Positions 25,377-33,550 of a DNA stretch of 64,000 nucleotides are shown piece after piece (within the stretch, counting starts at the first letter, position 1; every line of letters begins with the position of its first letter). The position numbers and the translations under genes are program-made. Below the pieces are notes generated by a model, which had not been told where the DNA came from, searched no databases, and was given only the letters and a program-made list of their open reading frames with translations. Source of the DNA: Paenibacillus sp. PL91 (GTDB lineage: Bacteria; Bacillota; Bacilli; Paenibacillales; Paenibacillaceae). Location of the stretch: positions 357,476 through 421,475 of the forward strand of contig NZ_JABBYG020000006.1 of NCBI RefSeq assembly GCF_012935325.2, given 5' to 3'.

Positions 25377-26129
25377 ATGACTCGTCTAACTGGCAAAGTC
25401 GCAATTATTACGGGAGCAGGTAGTGGTATGGGGCGCGAAGAAGCACTTTTGTTTGCAAAAGAAGGGGCAAAGGTTGTTGCAACAGATATTAACGAAGCCG
25501 CTGTACAAGCCGTTGTAAAAGAAATTGAAGCTAGTGGCGGACAAGCTGCTGCCTATGCGCACAATGTGAGCTCGGAGCAAGAGTGGGTCAGTGTTGTCGA
25601 GAATACGATAAAGACTTACGGCAAAGTGGACATCTTAGTAAACAATGCGGGAATATCCCTTGCAATCGGGCTGCTTGATACGACGGTTGAACAATGGAAT
25701 AAAGTCATGAGCATTAACTTAACTAGCGCTTTCCTTGGCATGAAATATGTCATTCCACATATGCAGGCGAACAATGGAGGCTCGATCGTCAATATTTCAT
25801 CGATCGCAGGTCTGACAGGCAGCAGCGGTGCAGGGGCGTATACAGCTTCGAAAGGCGCTGTCCGCATGTTGACGAAAGCGGCGGCTGTCGATTTTGGCAA
25901 GGATCATATTCGCGTCAATTCGGTTCACCCCGGCTTTATTGAAACGCCTATGAGTGCGGATTTTGTAAATAACAAGCAGATGCTGCAATGGTTCTTGTCC
26001 CAGACGGCACTGCCTAGAGTCGGACGTGCATCCGAGGTGGCGGAAGCCGTTCTGTTCCTGGCTTCTGATGAGTCTGCTTATATTACAGGCGTTGAACTGC
26101 CGGTTGATGGCGGCGTAACCGCCAAATAA
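25377..26129 (+). CDS. Short-chain dehydrogenase/reductase
   Basis: 250-aa classical SDR. The cofactor motif is TGAGSGMG, with TDIN after the second strand. LVNNAGI is the NNAG structural motif. The catalytic set is Ser in NISSIAG and Tyr-Lys in YTASK. It resembles glucose 1-dehydrogenase / 3-alpha-hydroxysteroid dehydrogenase-type proteins, but substrate cannot be assigned. AAAGGGG precedes ATG 25377. It is controlled presumably by the divergent TetR protein. Confidence 0.9.
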   Translation: MTRLTGKVAIITGAGSGMGREEALLFAKEGAKVVATDINEAAVQAVVKEIEASGGQAAAYAHNVSSEQEWVSVVENTIKTYGKVDILVNNAGISLAIGLLDTTVEQWNKVMSINLTSAFLGMKYVIPHMQANNGGSIVNISSIAGLTGSSGAGAYTASKGAVRMLTKAAAVDFGKDHIRVNSVHPGFIETPMSADFVNNKQMLQWFLSQTALPRVGRASEVAEAVLFLASDESAYITGVELPVDGGVTAK

Positions 26130-26140
26130 TAACGGGTTAT

Positions 26141-26175
26141 TAAGGGCTATCCAGCATGCGGATAGCCCTTTTGCT
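26141..26175 (+). terminator. Terminator after the dehydrogenase
   Basis: AAGGGCTATCC (26142-26152) and GGATAGCCCTT (26160-26170) pair perfectly around AGCATGC and run into TTTT. Confidence 0.88.
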
Positions 26176-26199
26176 TTGGTGCGCATGTATGAATCGTAA

Positions 26200-26253
26200 A
26201 AATGGCGAAACGTATTATGAAAAGGATATAATAGAAAGAGCATATCGCCATTT
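26200..26253 (+). promoter_or_regulatory. -10 element flanked by a 9-bp inverted repeat
   Basis: TATAAT at 26227-26232 is bracketed by AAATGGCGA (26200-26208) and TCGCCATTT (26245-26253). The right arm abuts the GGAGGG site of the 26268 gene. A good -35 box is not visible, so an activator or repressor binding to the arms is possible. Confidence 0.4.
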
Positions 26254-26267
26254 GGAGGGTAATCATC

Positions 26268-26828
26268 ATGCAAACCTTTACTCGTACAGACTCTATTGGA
26301 GTTATTCATTCGGATATTAACGTATTTCAAGCGAGGCCTGAGGATACAGAGGCCGTATTGCAGCTGCTTCATCACACCGCAGAATGGTTAAAGAGCAAAG
26401 GCTCCACGCAGTGGAACAGCTTGCTGCGAGGGGAGGATTCCCATCAGACGCCGGAGGCTATTAAACGCGGTGAAGTATATATGTTCATGCAGGGAAACAT
26501 TTTGGCGGGCATGGTGATGCTTATGCAGCGTGCGAGCGCTTGGGACGTTGAGCTATGGGGAGATGAGGGACATGCATCCTCGATCTATCTGCACCGTCTT
26601 AATATTAATCGTGAAGCTGCGGGAAAAAATTTGGGTGAGGCGATTGTCCGCTGGGCCGATTCCGGTATTCATTTTCCAGGCAAAGATCGCATTCGACTTG
26701 ATTGCATTGCGAATAACGCGAAGCTGAACGATTTTTATAAGAGCTGCGGTTATGAGTTTAAAGGCTCAGCCACCAATCCAATGGGACAGTTCAATAAATA
26801 TGAAAAACCTGTTCTGCCGAGAGGATAA
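26268..26828 (+). CDS. GNAT-family acetyltransferase
   Basis: 186-aa GNAT acetyltransferase. The region IYLHRLNINREAAGKNLGEAIVRWA holds the acetyl-CoA-binding loop, and RLDCIANNAKLNDFYKSCGYEFKG is the typical C-terminal motif. GGAGGG precedes the ATG. The acceptor is unknown. It is monocistronic, with a strong terminator after it. Confidence 0.85.
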   Translation: MQTFTRTDSIGVIHSDINVFQARPEDTEAVLQLLHHTAEWLKSKGSTQWNSLLRGEDSHQTPEAIKRGEVYMFMQGNILAGMVMLMQRASAWDVELWGDEGHASSIYLHRLNINREAAGKNLGEAIVRWADSGIHFPGKDRIRLDCIANNAKLNDFYKSCGYEFKGSATNPMGQFNKYEKPVLPRG

Positions 26829-26872
26829 GATATGAGGTTGAAAGGCTTGAATGTAATGGTATAGGTAAGAGC

Positions 26873-26900
26873 AGGAGGGGCGGGCGGCCCCTCCTTTTTG
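26873..26900 (+). terminator. Terminator after the 26268 acetyltransferase
   Basis: AGGAGGGGC (26873-26881) and GCCCCTCCT (26887-26895) pair perfectly, followed by TTTTT. Confidence 0.88.
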
Positions 26901-26946
26901 TTTGGAAAATTGGCGTTTTGCTATGATTTCATTTCAGTAGAGCCTT

Positions 26947-29900
26947 TTAGGTTAAGTTCAGTGCATCAAGTGTTCTCATAACGGTAACGACCGCTTGGGC
27001 TTTCGTTACTTTGGACAAAGGAGCAAATTTATCCGAAGCCACGCCTAGCATAATTTGCTGCTCAACGATTAGCGCGACCGATGCTTTGGCATAGGAGGAA
27101 ATTGCAGCTTGATCCTTGAAGCGCTCAAGCACTGAGACGTCTGCTTCATTCGACTTGCCCGCATATTTCAGCGCACTCTCTAATATGACGGTTATATCCT
27201 GGCGGGTAATGGAGCCGTTAGGATTGAAGGAATCCTCGGATATGCCTTTAATCAGCCCCAGCTTCTTAGCCGCCACAATATCTCCAGCGTACTTGGAATT
27301 GCTGTCCACATCCTTGAATGGATTGTTTGCGGTGTCAGGCAAAATGCCTAAACCTTTGACGATCATGGAGATGAACTCGGCGCGGGTCATGCTGCTGTTC
27401 ACGCCGAAATGATCCGCCGTCTCGCCAGAGGCAATCAGCTTGGCAGCTGCTCGCTCCACGTCTTTTCGTGCCCAATCCAAGGTTACATCGTTAAATTTAA
27501 AATTCGTTTCAACGAGGGTATAAACGCTATTTCCGTTTCTTCTTAATTCCACGGTTACCGTTCCATCCGAATTCGTAGTGAACTTGGTAGGGACGGAGCG
27601 GAACTGATCTGAGCCTGGGAGATAGACTACGCCTGTCGCTCGGTTTGCGTCGATATCCTTTGCGCTTAAGGTGAAGAAGCGGCTGAACGTATGCTGTCCA
27701 AAATCAGTCACTTCCACATATGTTTTCTCCGAGTTAAGCTGTTCGATCTTAAAGTCGAGCGGTTTCGCAAGCAACTTAAGGCCGCTAGCTTGCGATAATT
27801 GCTCGATTTTGCCAGAGGTACCCGCATCCGTCGATGAGATCGAAATTTTAATATCGGCGGAGAGATGGATCGCATGAATCGGTATGACATACGTAACGCT
27901 ATTCCAGACGATGGACAATGCCGGCATTTCCCCTTTTTTGGAGATCGCTTCGATAACCGCTTTAGAAATGAGGACATCGACTTGCTTCGCTTCATTGCTT
28001 ACCGTTACTTTAAACGCCGCAGAATCGGTTGCATGGATTGACTTAATAGCAGCATCCGCTTGCACATTAACGGTCCATTTGTCTCCATCCTTCATGACGC
28101 TTGTATCGAGTTCATCCTTAGGCTTGGCTGGCGGCGGAGTTGTGCCTCCTGGCGAAGTGGAGGTCGAAGTTGATCCCGACGTTGTCGCGACAAGGACTTG
28201 GCTCGTAGGGGAAACCTTCAACACGCGACCATCCTTCTTCTCGATGGCAAGCACATGAATCTTGTATTCTGTATTGGATGCAAGCGAGCCTTCTGCATAA
28301 TGGGTTTCATTTGTTGTGCCAGTGTATTGGTTATTGACAAACACTTCGTAACCCGTTGCTCCGACGACTGCATCCCATTTCACCTGAAGCGCATTCTCTT
28401 GCTTAATAGCAATAGCCAGATTGGAAGGAGCGGAAAGCGCGGATGCGTTCACAGAGCCGTCGATCGGCAAATCCTGTACTAATTGCGTGGACAGCGTTTT
28501 GTTGCGGTCGCCGCTAATATCCCAGCTCATCGCGCCTGCCAAATCCAAAGATTTGACGAGGGAGGCGTTATAGATCATCGATGTTTGATCATTATAGGAA
28601 ATAAACATTTTATTTTCGCTATTGTACAAATAAGCGACTTTCGATGCTTCGTTCCAGTAGCGGACATAACCAGCCTTGTTCACATAGTTATTTTCCAGAT
28701 CTGAAAAATCAAAAATGCCTGCTTCCCACGAACCGGCTGGAATAGCGGTGCAAGTCTGATATTCGCCGTTCGCCGGGCAGCCGCTCCAGCCTTTGCCGTA
28801 GAACGGAATGCCGAGTACAAGCTTATAAGCAGGCACTCCCCCATTCAAATGGCCCGTCACTCCACCTTTAACATTGTTGCGCGGCGCTGATTCTCTCGGG
28901 TGATTTTTATCCGCATACAGCGGTGCATTATGATGAGCGAGCATTTCCCAGCTTCCGCTGTAATCGTAGGTCATAATGTTGATAAAATCCAAGTAGCTGA
29001 CGGAATTTGTGAAATCAGCATTTACGGTAAAATGGTCGCCCTGGCCGGAAGCGATCGTCAGCAAATAATATTTGCCGTCTTCGGAGCCTGCCGCATCCAA
29101 AGCTTCACGGACGATTTGCATCATGAGCGTGAAGTTTTGCTTATCCTCTGGTCGACGGCTATTATACGTCTCCCCGCCCTCAACCGGGTATTCCCAGTCG
29201 ATGTCGAGTCCATCCAGACCATACGCACGAAGGAATTTCACGGCGGAGTTAGCGAATATGCGGCGGGTTTCCTCGGTTGCCGCCATGTTCGAGAAGTTTT
29301 TGGACCATGACCACCCGCCTACTGAAACCATCATTTTTAAATGCGGGTTTTCTTCTTTGATCGATGCAAACGTTTCAAAGTTTTTAATATCGTTGTCGTG
29401 ATCGCCAAGGACGATTTCACCGTCATGAACGTATCTATTTTGGAGTGGGATTTCTTTGTTCTCACAAGCGGTTGAGCCTGTTCCGTACTTTTTCCAGCAC
29501 AGATCCGCGAAGGCATAATTGATATGAGTCACTTGCGATACATCGACCTGCGTCGGCTTGAAATTTCGGGCGGTCTCAGAAACAGACCAAGAGGTGTAGT
29601 ACGTTACGATGTTATAGTTGCTGCCCGGCACAGCATTAATCGAATCGCTCTTTGGTGATTCCCATAGATTGTTTTTTGCCGTTATTGTAAAAGCGTAGGA
29701 CTGGCTTTCTGTTAGTCCATTTACTACATACCGGTTCGATTCGCTTGAGCCGATCAGCTTGCCGTCTTGATAAATATCATAGCTTGTGGCGCCAGGCGTG
29801 GGAGCCCAGCCGAGCGAAACCGTCGTTCGATTCGCCGTTACGACCTGCACATCGCTCGGAGCAGCTAGTTGCCCCCAAGTTAAGACAACTGCATTGCTGT

Positions 29901-30564
29901 TCGCCGATGCTTTTTTTGCTGAAGAATTTTGTGCTGCAACTTCAAAGGTATAGACTGATCCGGTTACCGTTTGCGCTTCAGAAAGGGGATAAGTAATCGT
30001 ATCCGAACCGTCCCACACTCCTGATTTCCAGCCTCCATCCACATAGAAATCATAACCATCCGCTCCGGGGCTGCCAGTCCATTTGAAGGTAACGCTAGCA
30101 TCCGTTACATTGGACACCTTCAAATGGAGTGGAGGTGCTAATGGAGGCTCTTTGTATTCGCTCTGATCTACCGTTGTAGTAAAAGTAACCAAGTTGCTCT
30201 TTTGCTCAGGCGTGAGATTCGGAGCTTGGATGCCGTCAGGACCAATATAAAAGGAATAGGTGGTATTTGGCGTTAGTCCGCCAACGGTTTGTGTGCTGCC
30301 GCTCGCCCAATAGATGTATTTGTTATTCTGATCCCAAATCCAATAATCTTTAATGCCGGGAGCTGGGTCCCAAGACAAGGAGACCGTATTATGCGTGACA
30401 TCCACGACTTTTAAATGAGCTGCGCCTGCAGCAGGAGGTTGCGGGGTATCACTTTCAGCGGCATAAGATTTAGAAGCATTAACAAATGTACCAAACAGTA
30501 AAACAATGCTTAGCAGCAGCATATACATTTTCAAATCTTTCTTCCTAGCAAAAAAATTCACCAT
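26947..30564 (-). CDS. S-layer-anchored GH18 chitinase
   Basis: 1205-aa secreted, wall-anchored chitinase. Signal peptide about 1-35 (LLLSIVLLFGTFVNA). Three FN3 domains cover about 45-320. The GH18 domain covers about 325-700, with the catalytic DGLDIDWE motif (proton donor Glu458), MVSVGGWSWS and MSWDISGD. A fourth FN3 lies near 710-795, then an Ig-like region, and three SLH domains at about 1020-1205 (MTRAEFISMIVKGLG, ITRQDITVIL). GH18 hydrolyses chitin beta-1,4 bonds with retention. The ATG at 30564 is chosen because AGGTGAT precedes it and the signal peptide starts there; in-frame codons up to 30711 are unlikely to be translated. Confidence 0.92.
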   Translation of the reverse strand: MVNFFARKKDLKMYMLLLSIVLLFGTFVNASKSYAAESDTPQPPAAGAAHLKVVDVTHNTVSLSWDPAPGIKDYWIWDQNNKYIYWASGSTQTVGGLTPNTTYSFYIGPDGIQAPNLTPEQKSNLVTFTTTVDQSEYKEPPLAPPLHLKVSNVTDASVTFKWTGSPGADGYDFYVDGGWKSGVWDGSDTITYPLSEAQTVTGSVYTFEVAAQNSSAKKASANSNAVVLTWGQLAAPSDVQVVTANRTTVSLGWAPTPGATSYDIYQDGKLIGSSESNRYVVNGLTESQSYAFTITAKNNLWESPKSDSINAVPGSNYNIVTYYTSWSVSETARNFKPTQVDVSQVTHINYAFADLCWKKYGTGSTACENKEIPLQNRYVHDGEIVLGDHDNDIKNFETFASIKEENPHLKMMVSVGGWSWSKNFSNMAATEETRRIFANSAVKFLRAYGLDGLDIDWEYPVEGGETYNSRRPEDKQNFTLMMQIVREALDAAGSEDGKYYLLTIASGQGDHFTVNADFTNSVSYLDFINIMTYDYSGSWEMLAHHNAPLYADKNHPRESAPRNNVKGGVTGHLNGGVPAYKLVLGIPFYGKGWSGCPANGEYQTCTAIPAGSWEAGIFDFSDLENNYVNKAGYVRYWNEASKVAYLYNSENKMFISYNDQTSMIYNASLVKSLDLAGAMSWDISGDRNKTLSTQLVQDLPIDGSVNASALSAPSNLAIAIKQENALQVKWDAVVGATGYEVFVNNQYTGTTNETHYAEGSLASNTEYKIHVLAIEKKDGRVLKVSPTSQVLVATTSGSTSTSTSPGGTTPPPAKPKDELDTSVMKDGDKWTVNVQADAAIKSIHATDSAAFKVTVSNEAKQVDVLISKAVIEAISKKGEMPALSIVWNSVTYVIPIHAIHLSADIKISISSTDAGTSGKIEQLSQASGLKLLAKPLDFKIEQLNSEKTYVEVTDFGQHTFSRFFTLSAKDIDANRATGVVYLPGSDQFRSVPTKFTTNSDGTVTVELRRNGNSVYTLVETNFKFNDVTLDWARKDVERAAAKLIASGETADHFGVNSSMTRAEFISMIVKGLGILPDTANNPFKDVDSNSKYAGDIVAAKKLGLIKGISEDSFNPNGSITRQDITVILESALKYAGKSNEADVSVLERFKDQAAISSYAKASVALIVEQQIMLGVASDKFAPLSKVTKAQAVVTVMRTLDALNLT

Positions 30565-31151
30565 ATCACCTCTATTAGTAATAGTCGAACAGTGCAGCAT
30601 TCCTATTGAAGCGCATGTCTGGGTGTTGATGTCTTGTCGTGCTGGTTGAATAGATCCGGAAGGTTCGATGAATGGAGTTCTCGGTGACCGGGAGAAGAGC
30701 GGTGAAAGCAATTCAAGCGGTGGTTGTTTCTTGAGCGGTTGCGTGCGGTGGGCATGGAAGGAATGGAAGGGTATCCAATCGCCGTCCCATTTAAGATGTA
30801 TTTAAAGTGCACCTCCCTGTATAGATATGTAAAGGCTTTGTGTAGCTACTATTATCATGGGACGAATAGGGATAGTTGGGAAGGGGGATATTCTATTTAC
30901 GATGGGGTAAAATTGTATAATAATAGAATTTTTGTGGATATTGCGATATATAGGTGGTAAATGTAATGAACGGACAACGTTTCTGTAAGGAAGCTTCGAT
31001 TGACGGCAAGAAACGAATAGGTTATGGTTAAAGTCGCCTGCGGATATGAGAGGCCCTATATCAAAATAACGAAAAGTAGGGAATGCTATCACGCCCTGCT
31101 TTTTTCTTTGGAGACCATATACGCGATTTAAAAAGAAAAAGGAGCCGTAAA
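30565..31151. other. Long divergent intergenic region
   Basis: 587 bp between the chitinase (minus) and an acetyltransferase gene (plus). It should hold both promoters. TATAAT occurs at 30916-30921 on the plus strand without a matching -35 box. Short open frames here have no ribosome-binding sites. I see no repeat, RNA gene or conserved structure. Confidence 0.5.
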
Positions 31152-31628
31152 ATGCTTACAATTGTTGCAAAACCATTTGATCAAGACATGCAGACGCTTT
31201 TGGGTGAACTACAATCGGGTTATCATGCAGGGGAATTGAGCAAGAAGGACAGCTCGGAGCTGCCGGAGAAGATCTATATGCTTGAAGCTGATCAGGAAAT
31301 GGTCGGATACGGCGTGATTTGGGAATATGAGAATGGGAAACAGTTAATTCAGAAGGCGGAATCGGATTATTTTAGCGATGATGAGAAGTATTTAGAAAAA
31401 GACTTCTATATTGATATCAAAAACAAGAGGGACTTCCTATTCATTGAAGCTTTGGATGTTCTGAAAGAATTTGAAGGCAAGGGCTATGCGGCATTCTTTA
31501 TGAATTGGGTGAAAGAGAAATACCCAAACAAAAAAATGTATGTGTATTCGTTGGATAAATCAAGAAACTTTTGGTTTAAACAGGGGTTTGAGGTTTTGGG
31601 AAGCACGGCATGGATGACCTATAATTAA
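31152..31628 (+). CDS. GNAT-family acetyltransferase
   Basis: 158-aa acetyltransferase. The central FIEALDVLKEFEGKGYAAFFMNWV is the acetyl-CoA-binding motif, and SLDKSRNFWFKQGFEVLG is the conserved C-terminal segment. ATG 31152 follows AAAGGAG; an in-frame ATG at 31083 does not have such a site. The acceptor is unknown. Confidence 0.83.
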   Translation: MLTIVAKPFDQDMQTLLGELQSGYHAGELSKKDSSELPEKIYMLEADQEMVGYGVIWEYENGKQLIQKAESDYFSDDEKYLEKDFYIDIKNKRDFLFIEALDVLKEFEGKGYAAFFMNWVKEKYPNKKMYVYSLDKSRNFWFKQGFEVLGSTAWMTYN

Positions 31629-31643
31629 TGCTATATAATAACG

Positions 31644-31674
31644 CGCCTCAGAGATCCTTCTCCGGGGCTTTTTT
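31644..31674 (+). terminator. Terminator after the 31152 acetyltransferase
   Basis: An imperfect stem between GCCTCAGAGA and TCTCCGGGGC is followed by TTTTTT. Confidence 0.6.
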
Positions 31675-31778
31675 GTATGTCGTTGAACGTTGATAGAAGT
31701 TGGCTTGTATACATTATTCGTTGCAGCTTCAACTAACCTTTACAAAAACTACTTCCCCATTTAACCGATACGCAATAC

Positions 31779-31808
31779 TTGACCTATACCATAGGAAAGT
31801 GAATTACA
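31779..31808 (+). promoter_or_regulatory. Candidate promoter with palindrome (metallophosphoesterase-glpP)
   Basis: TTGACC (31779-31784) and ATTACA (31803-31808) are 18 nt apart. CCTAT-ACC-ATAGG (31783-31795) is a perfect dyad overlapping the -35 end and spacer. The boxes are weak, so confidence is modest. Confidence 0.35.
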
Positions 31809-31836
31809 AATTTGTAGGATGTGCGGGAGGAGAGAA

Positions 31837-32685
31837 ATGATGAGATTAGTTCTGATGGGAGATTTGCATTATCACGAAATCGATCATTCGATTCCGGGAT
31901 TGCTGGAGGCACGGACCGTTTTCTATCACACCATGCTGGAGAGTTTTCTAGATATGGACGCAGATTTGCATATATCGCTTGGAGATCTTACGAATTTCGG
32001 ATCAGCTTTGGAGCTGCAAGAGGTCTACGAGCATGTACGGCGCAAAGATAAAACGTTTATTCATGTACTGGGCAATCATGATCTTTATACGCAGACGAGA
32101 AGGGAAGTGCTGGAGATTACGGGCCAGCAGCGTTATCATGCCATTGATACAGAGACAGCGATGCTGGTCTTTCTGGATACGACCAAAGAGATGGACATCG
32201 AGGACTGGGGCGGTTGGATGGATGACGAGCAGCTGCAGTGGCTCTCTAGAATGGTCGAGCTATCCGGGACTAAACCGCTGCTAGTGTTCGGCCATCATCC
32301 CGTTTATAGCACGACGGCTAGATCGGAAATGGAGAAAGGATCGATTCATCCGAGCATCGATATGTGGCATATTTTGAACCAGAAAAAAGGAATTGGCGTC
32401 TATTTCAACGGTCACACGCATGTTGATTCCATCGTGGCGCAAAACAACTGGACATTTGTACAGCTATCCTCCTGCTTGGATGAGCACGGCTTTCGAATCG
32501 TGGAATGCGAGGAGCAGCAGATCCGCATCTCTGCAGTAGATATTGCCGACGTTGAGATTGCAAAGCATGCAGCATTGCTGCATCAGCATATGAAGCGCTA
32601 TAAGCCTAATCCTCATGCAAGAGGAGTGGACTCGGATCGGGAGGTTGTTGTGTCCTTGATGACGGCGGAGCAGCCGCAAACCTAG
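31837..32685 (+). CDS. GpdQ/CpdA-like metallophosphoesterase
   Basis: About 283-aa cytoplasmic calcineurin-like phosphoesterase. Metal ligands are visible in order: GDLHYH, GDLTN, GNHD, GHHPVY and GHTHVD, the pattern of class III phosphodiesterases such as CpdA and the glycerophosphodiesterase GpdQ. GGAGG (31826-31830) serves ATG 31837 or 31840; an ATG at 31819 lies upstream of that site. It is 19 nt before glpP and so co-transcribed with it. Given the glycerophosphodiester genes that follow, a GpdQ-type role is the best guess; a cyclic-nucleotide or sugar-phosphate substrate is not excluded. Confidence 0.82.
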   Translation: MMRLVLMGDLHYHEIDHSIPGLLEARTVFYHTMLESFLDMDADLHISLGDLTNFGSALELQEVYEHVRRKDKTFIHVLGNHDLYTQTRREVLEITGQQRYHAIDTETAMLVFLDTTKEMDIEDWGGWMDDEQLQWLSRMVELSGTKPLLVFGHHPVYSTTARSEMEKGSIHPSIDMWHILNQKKGIGVYFNGHTHVDSIVAQNNWTFVQLSSCLDEHGFRIVECEEQQIRISAVDIADVEIAKHAALLHQHMKRYKPNPHARGVDSDREVVVSLMTAEQPQT

Positions 32686-32704
32686 AAGCGAGGAGGCGAA
32701 CGAG

Positions 32705-33334
32705 ATGAAGAACGGAATAAATCATGACGCTTTTTTGAAAAGGCTCGCTGCGCACAAAATGATCGCTTCGATTAAGGACCCTAGACATATTGAGCTCGCG
32801 CTAGAGCTGCGCAACCAATTAAGCGGCATTTTCCTGTTAACAGGCCATATCGGCGTCTTGAAAAGCTACGTCGACGTGTTCAAGGAGCATCAGCTGCCGA
32901 TCTTCCTGCATTTAGAGAAGATTGGCGGGCTCAGCACGGATAACTACGGCCTTGATTACTTGGCAAAGGTTATTAAGCCGACCGGCATTATATCGACAAA
33001 AACGAATGTGGTCAAAACAGCGAAAAAAATGGGTTTACTCACCATTCAACGCTTCTTTCTCGTCGATACCGAAGGACTGGACAATATTGCAAAAAGCCTT
33101 TGCCAAATTGAGCCGGACATCGTTGAGGTCATGCCTGCGCGAATTCCAGACATGATCGGCAAGGTGAAGGCATTCACCTCGCTCCCGATTATTACCGGCG
33201 GCTTATTGTACGAGCAAAGCCACGCAGAGGAATGCCTGAAATACGGGGCAACAGCGATCTCGTCCTCCAAGCCCGAGCTTTGGAGAGGCGCACAGCCTCT
33301 TCCAGGCAAGGAGAAAGTAAGACAAATCATATAA
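32705..33334 (+). CDS. glpP: Glycerol-3-phosphate-responsive antiterminator GlpP
   Basis: 209-aa RNA-binding antiterminator of the GlpP family. Recognisable segments are GIFLLTGHIGVLKSYVD, FLHLEKIGG, GIISTKTNVVK and PIITGGLL, which form a small TIM-barrel-like fold. In B. subtilis GlpP with glycerol-3-phosphate prevents termination in glp leaders. The gene lies directly before a leader with a long terminator hairpin (33450-33506), which is its probable target, controlling the downstream uptake and phosphodiesterase genes. GAGGAGG precedes the ATG. Confidence 0.92.
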   Translation: MKNGINHDAFLKRLAAHKMIASIKDPRHIELALELRNQLSGIFLLTGHIGVLKSYVDVFKEHQLPIFLHLEKIGGLSTDNYGLDYLAKVIKPTGIISTKTNVVKTAKKMGLLTIQRFFLVDTEGLDNIAKSLCQIEPDIVEVMPARIPDMIGKVKAFTSLPIITGGLLYEQSHAEECLKYGATAISSSKPELWRGAQPLPGKEKVRQII

Positions 33335-33449
33335 ATCTACTTTAAATCAGTCAAATTCATATAATCTTTGCAACGAGATAACATAGAATTAATAAACATC
33401 GCTTATGATTCATTATGAAAAGTAAATAGCAATCGGTTGGAGTATTGGA

Positions 33450-33507
33450 GAAACCTTATCCGCTGTGGACGCTTATGTCCTCGGCAGGATTAAGGTTTCT
33501 TTTTTTG
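33450..33507 (+). terminator. Leader terminator, probable GlpP-controlled attenuator
   Basis: GAAACCTTATCC (33450-33461) pairs with GGATTAAGGTTTC (33487-33499) with one bulged base, and GCTGTGGAC/GTCCTCGGC continues the stem to a six-base loop, giving a rod of about 20 bp. Seven T residues follow. It lies before the binding-protein gene and right after glpP, as expected for a site of glycerol-3-phosphate-dependent antitermination. No strong promoter could be fixed upstream. Confidence 0.8.
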
Positions 33508-33550
33508 CTGCCGACCTATTCCAAACAGTGAAAAGGTGGAGGAATGGAAA

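Noticed and set aside
27116..29401. Long plus-strand frames under the chitinase gene
   Set aside because: They lie antisense to intact FN3, GH18 and SLH domains and have no start signals.
30724..30960. 78-codon plus-strand frame in the divergent region beside the chitinase
   Set aside because: No ribosome-binding site and no recognisable product; lies where promoters are expected.
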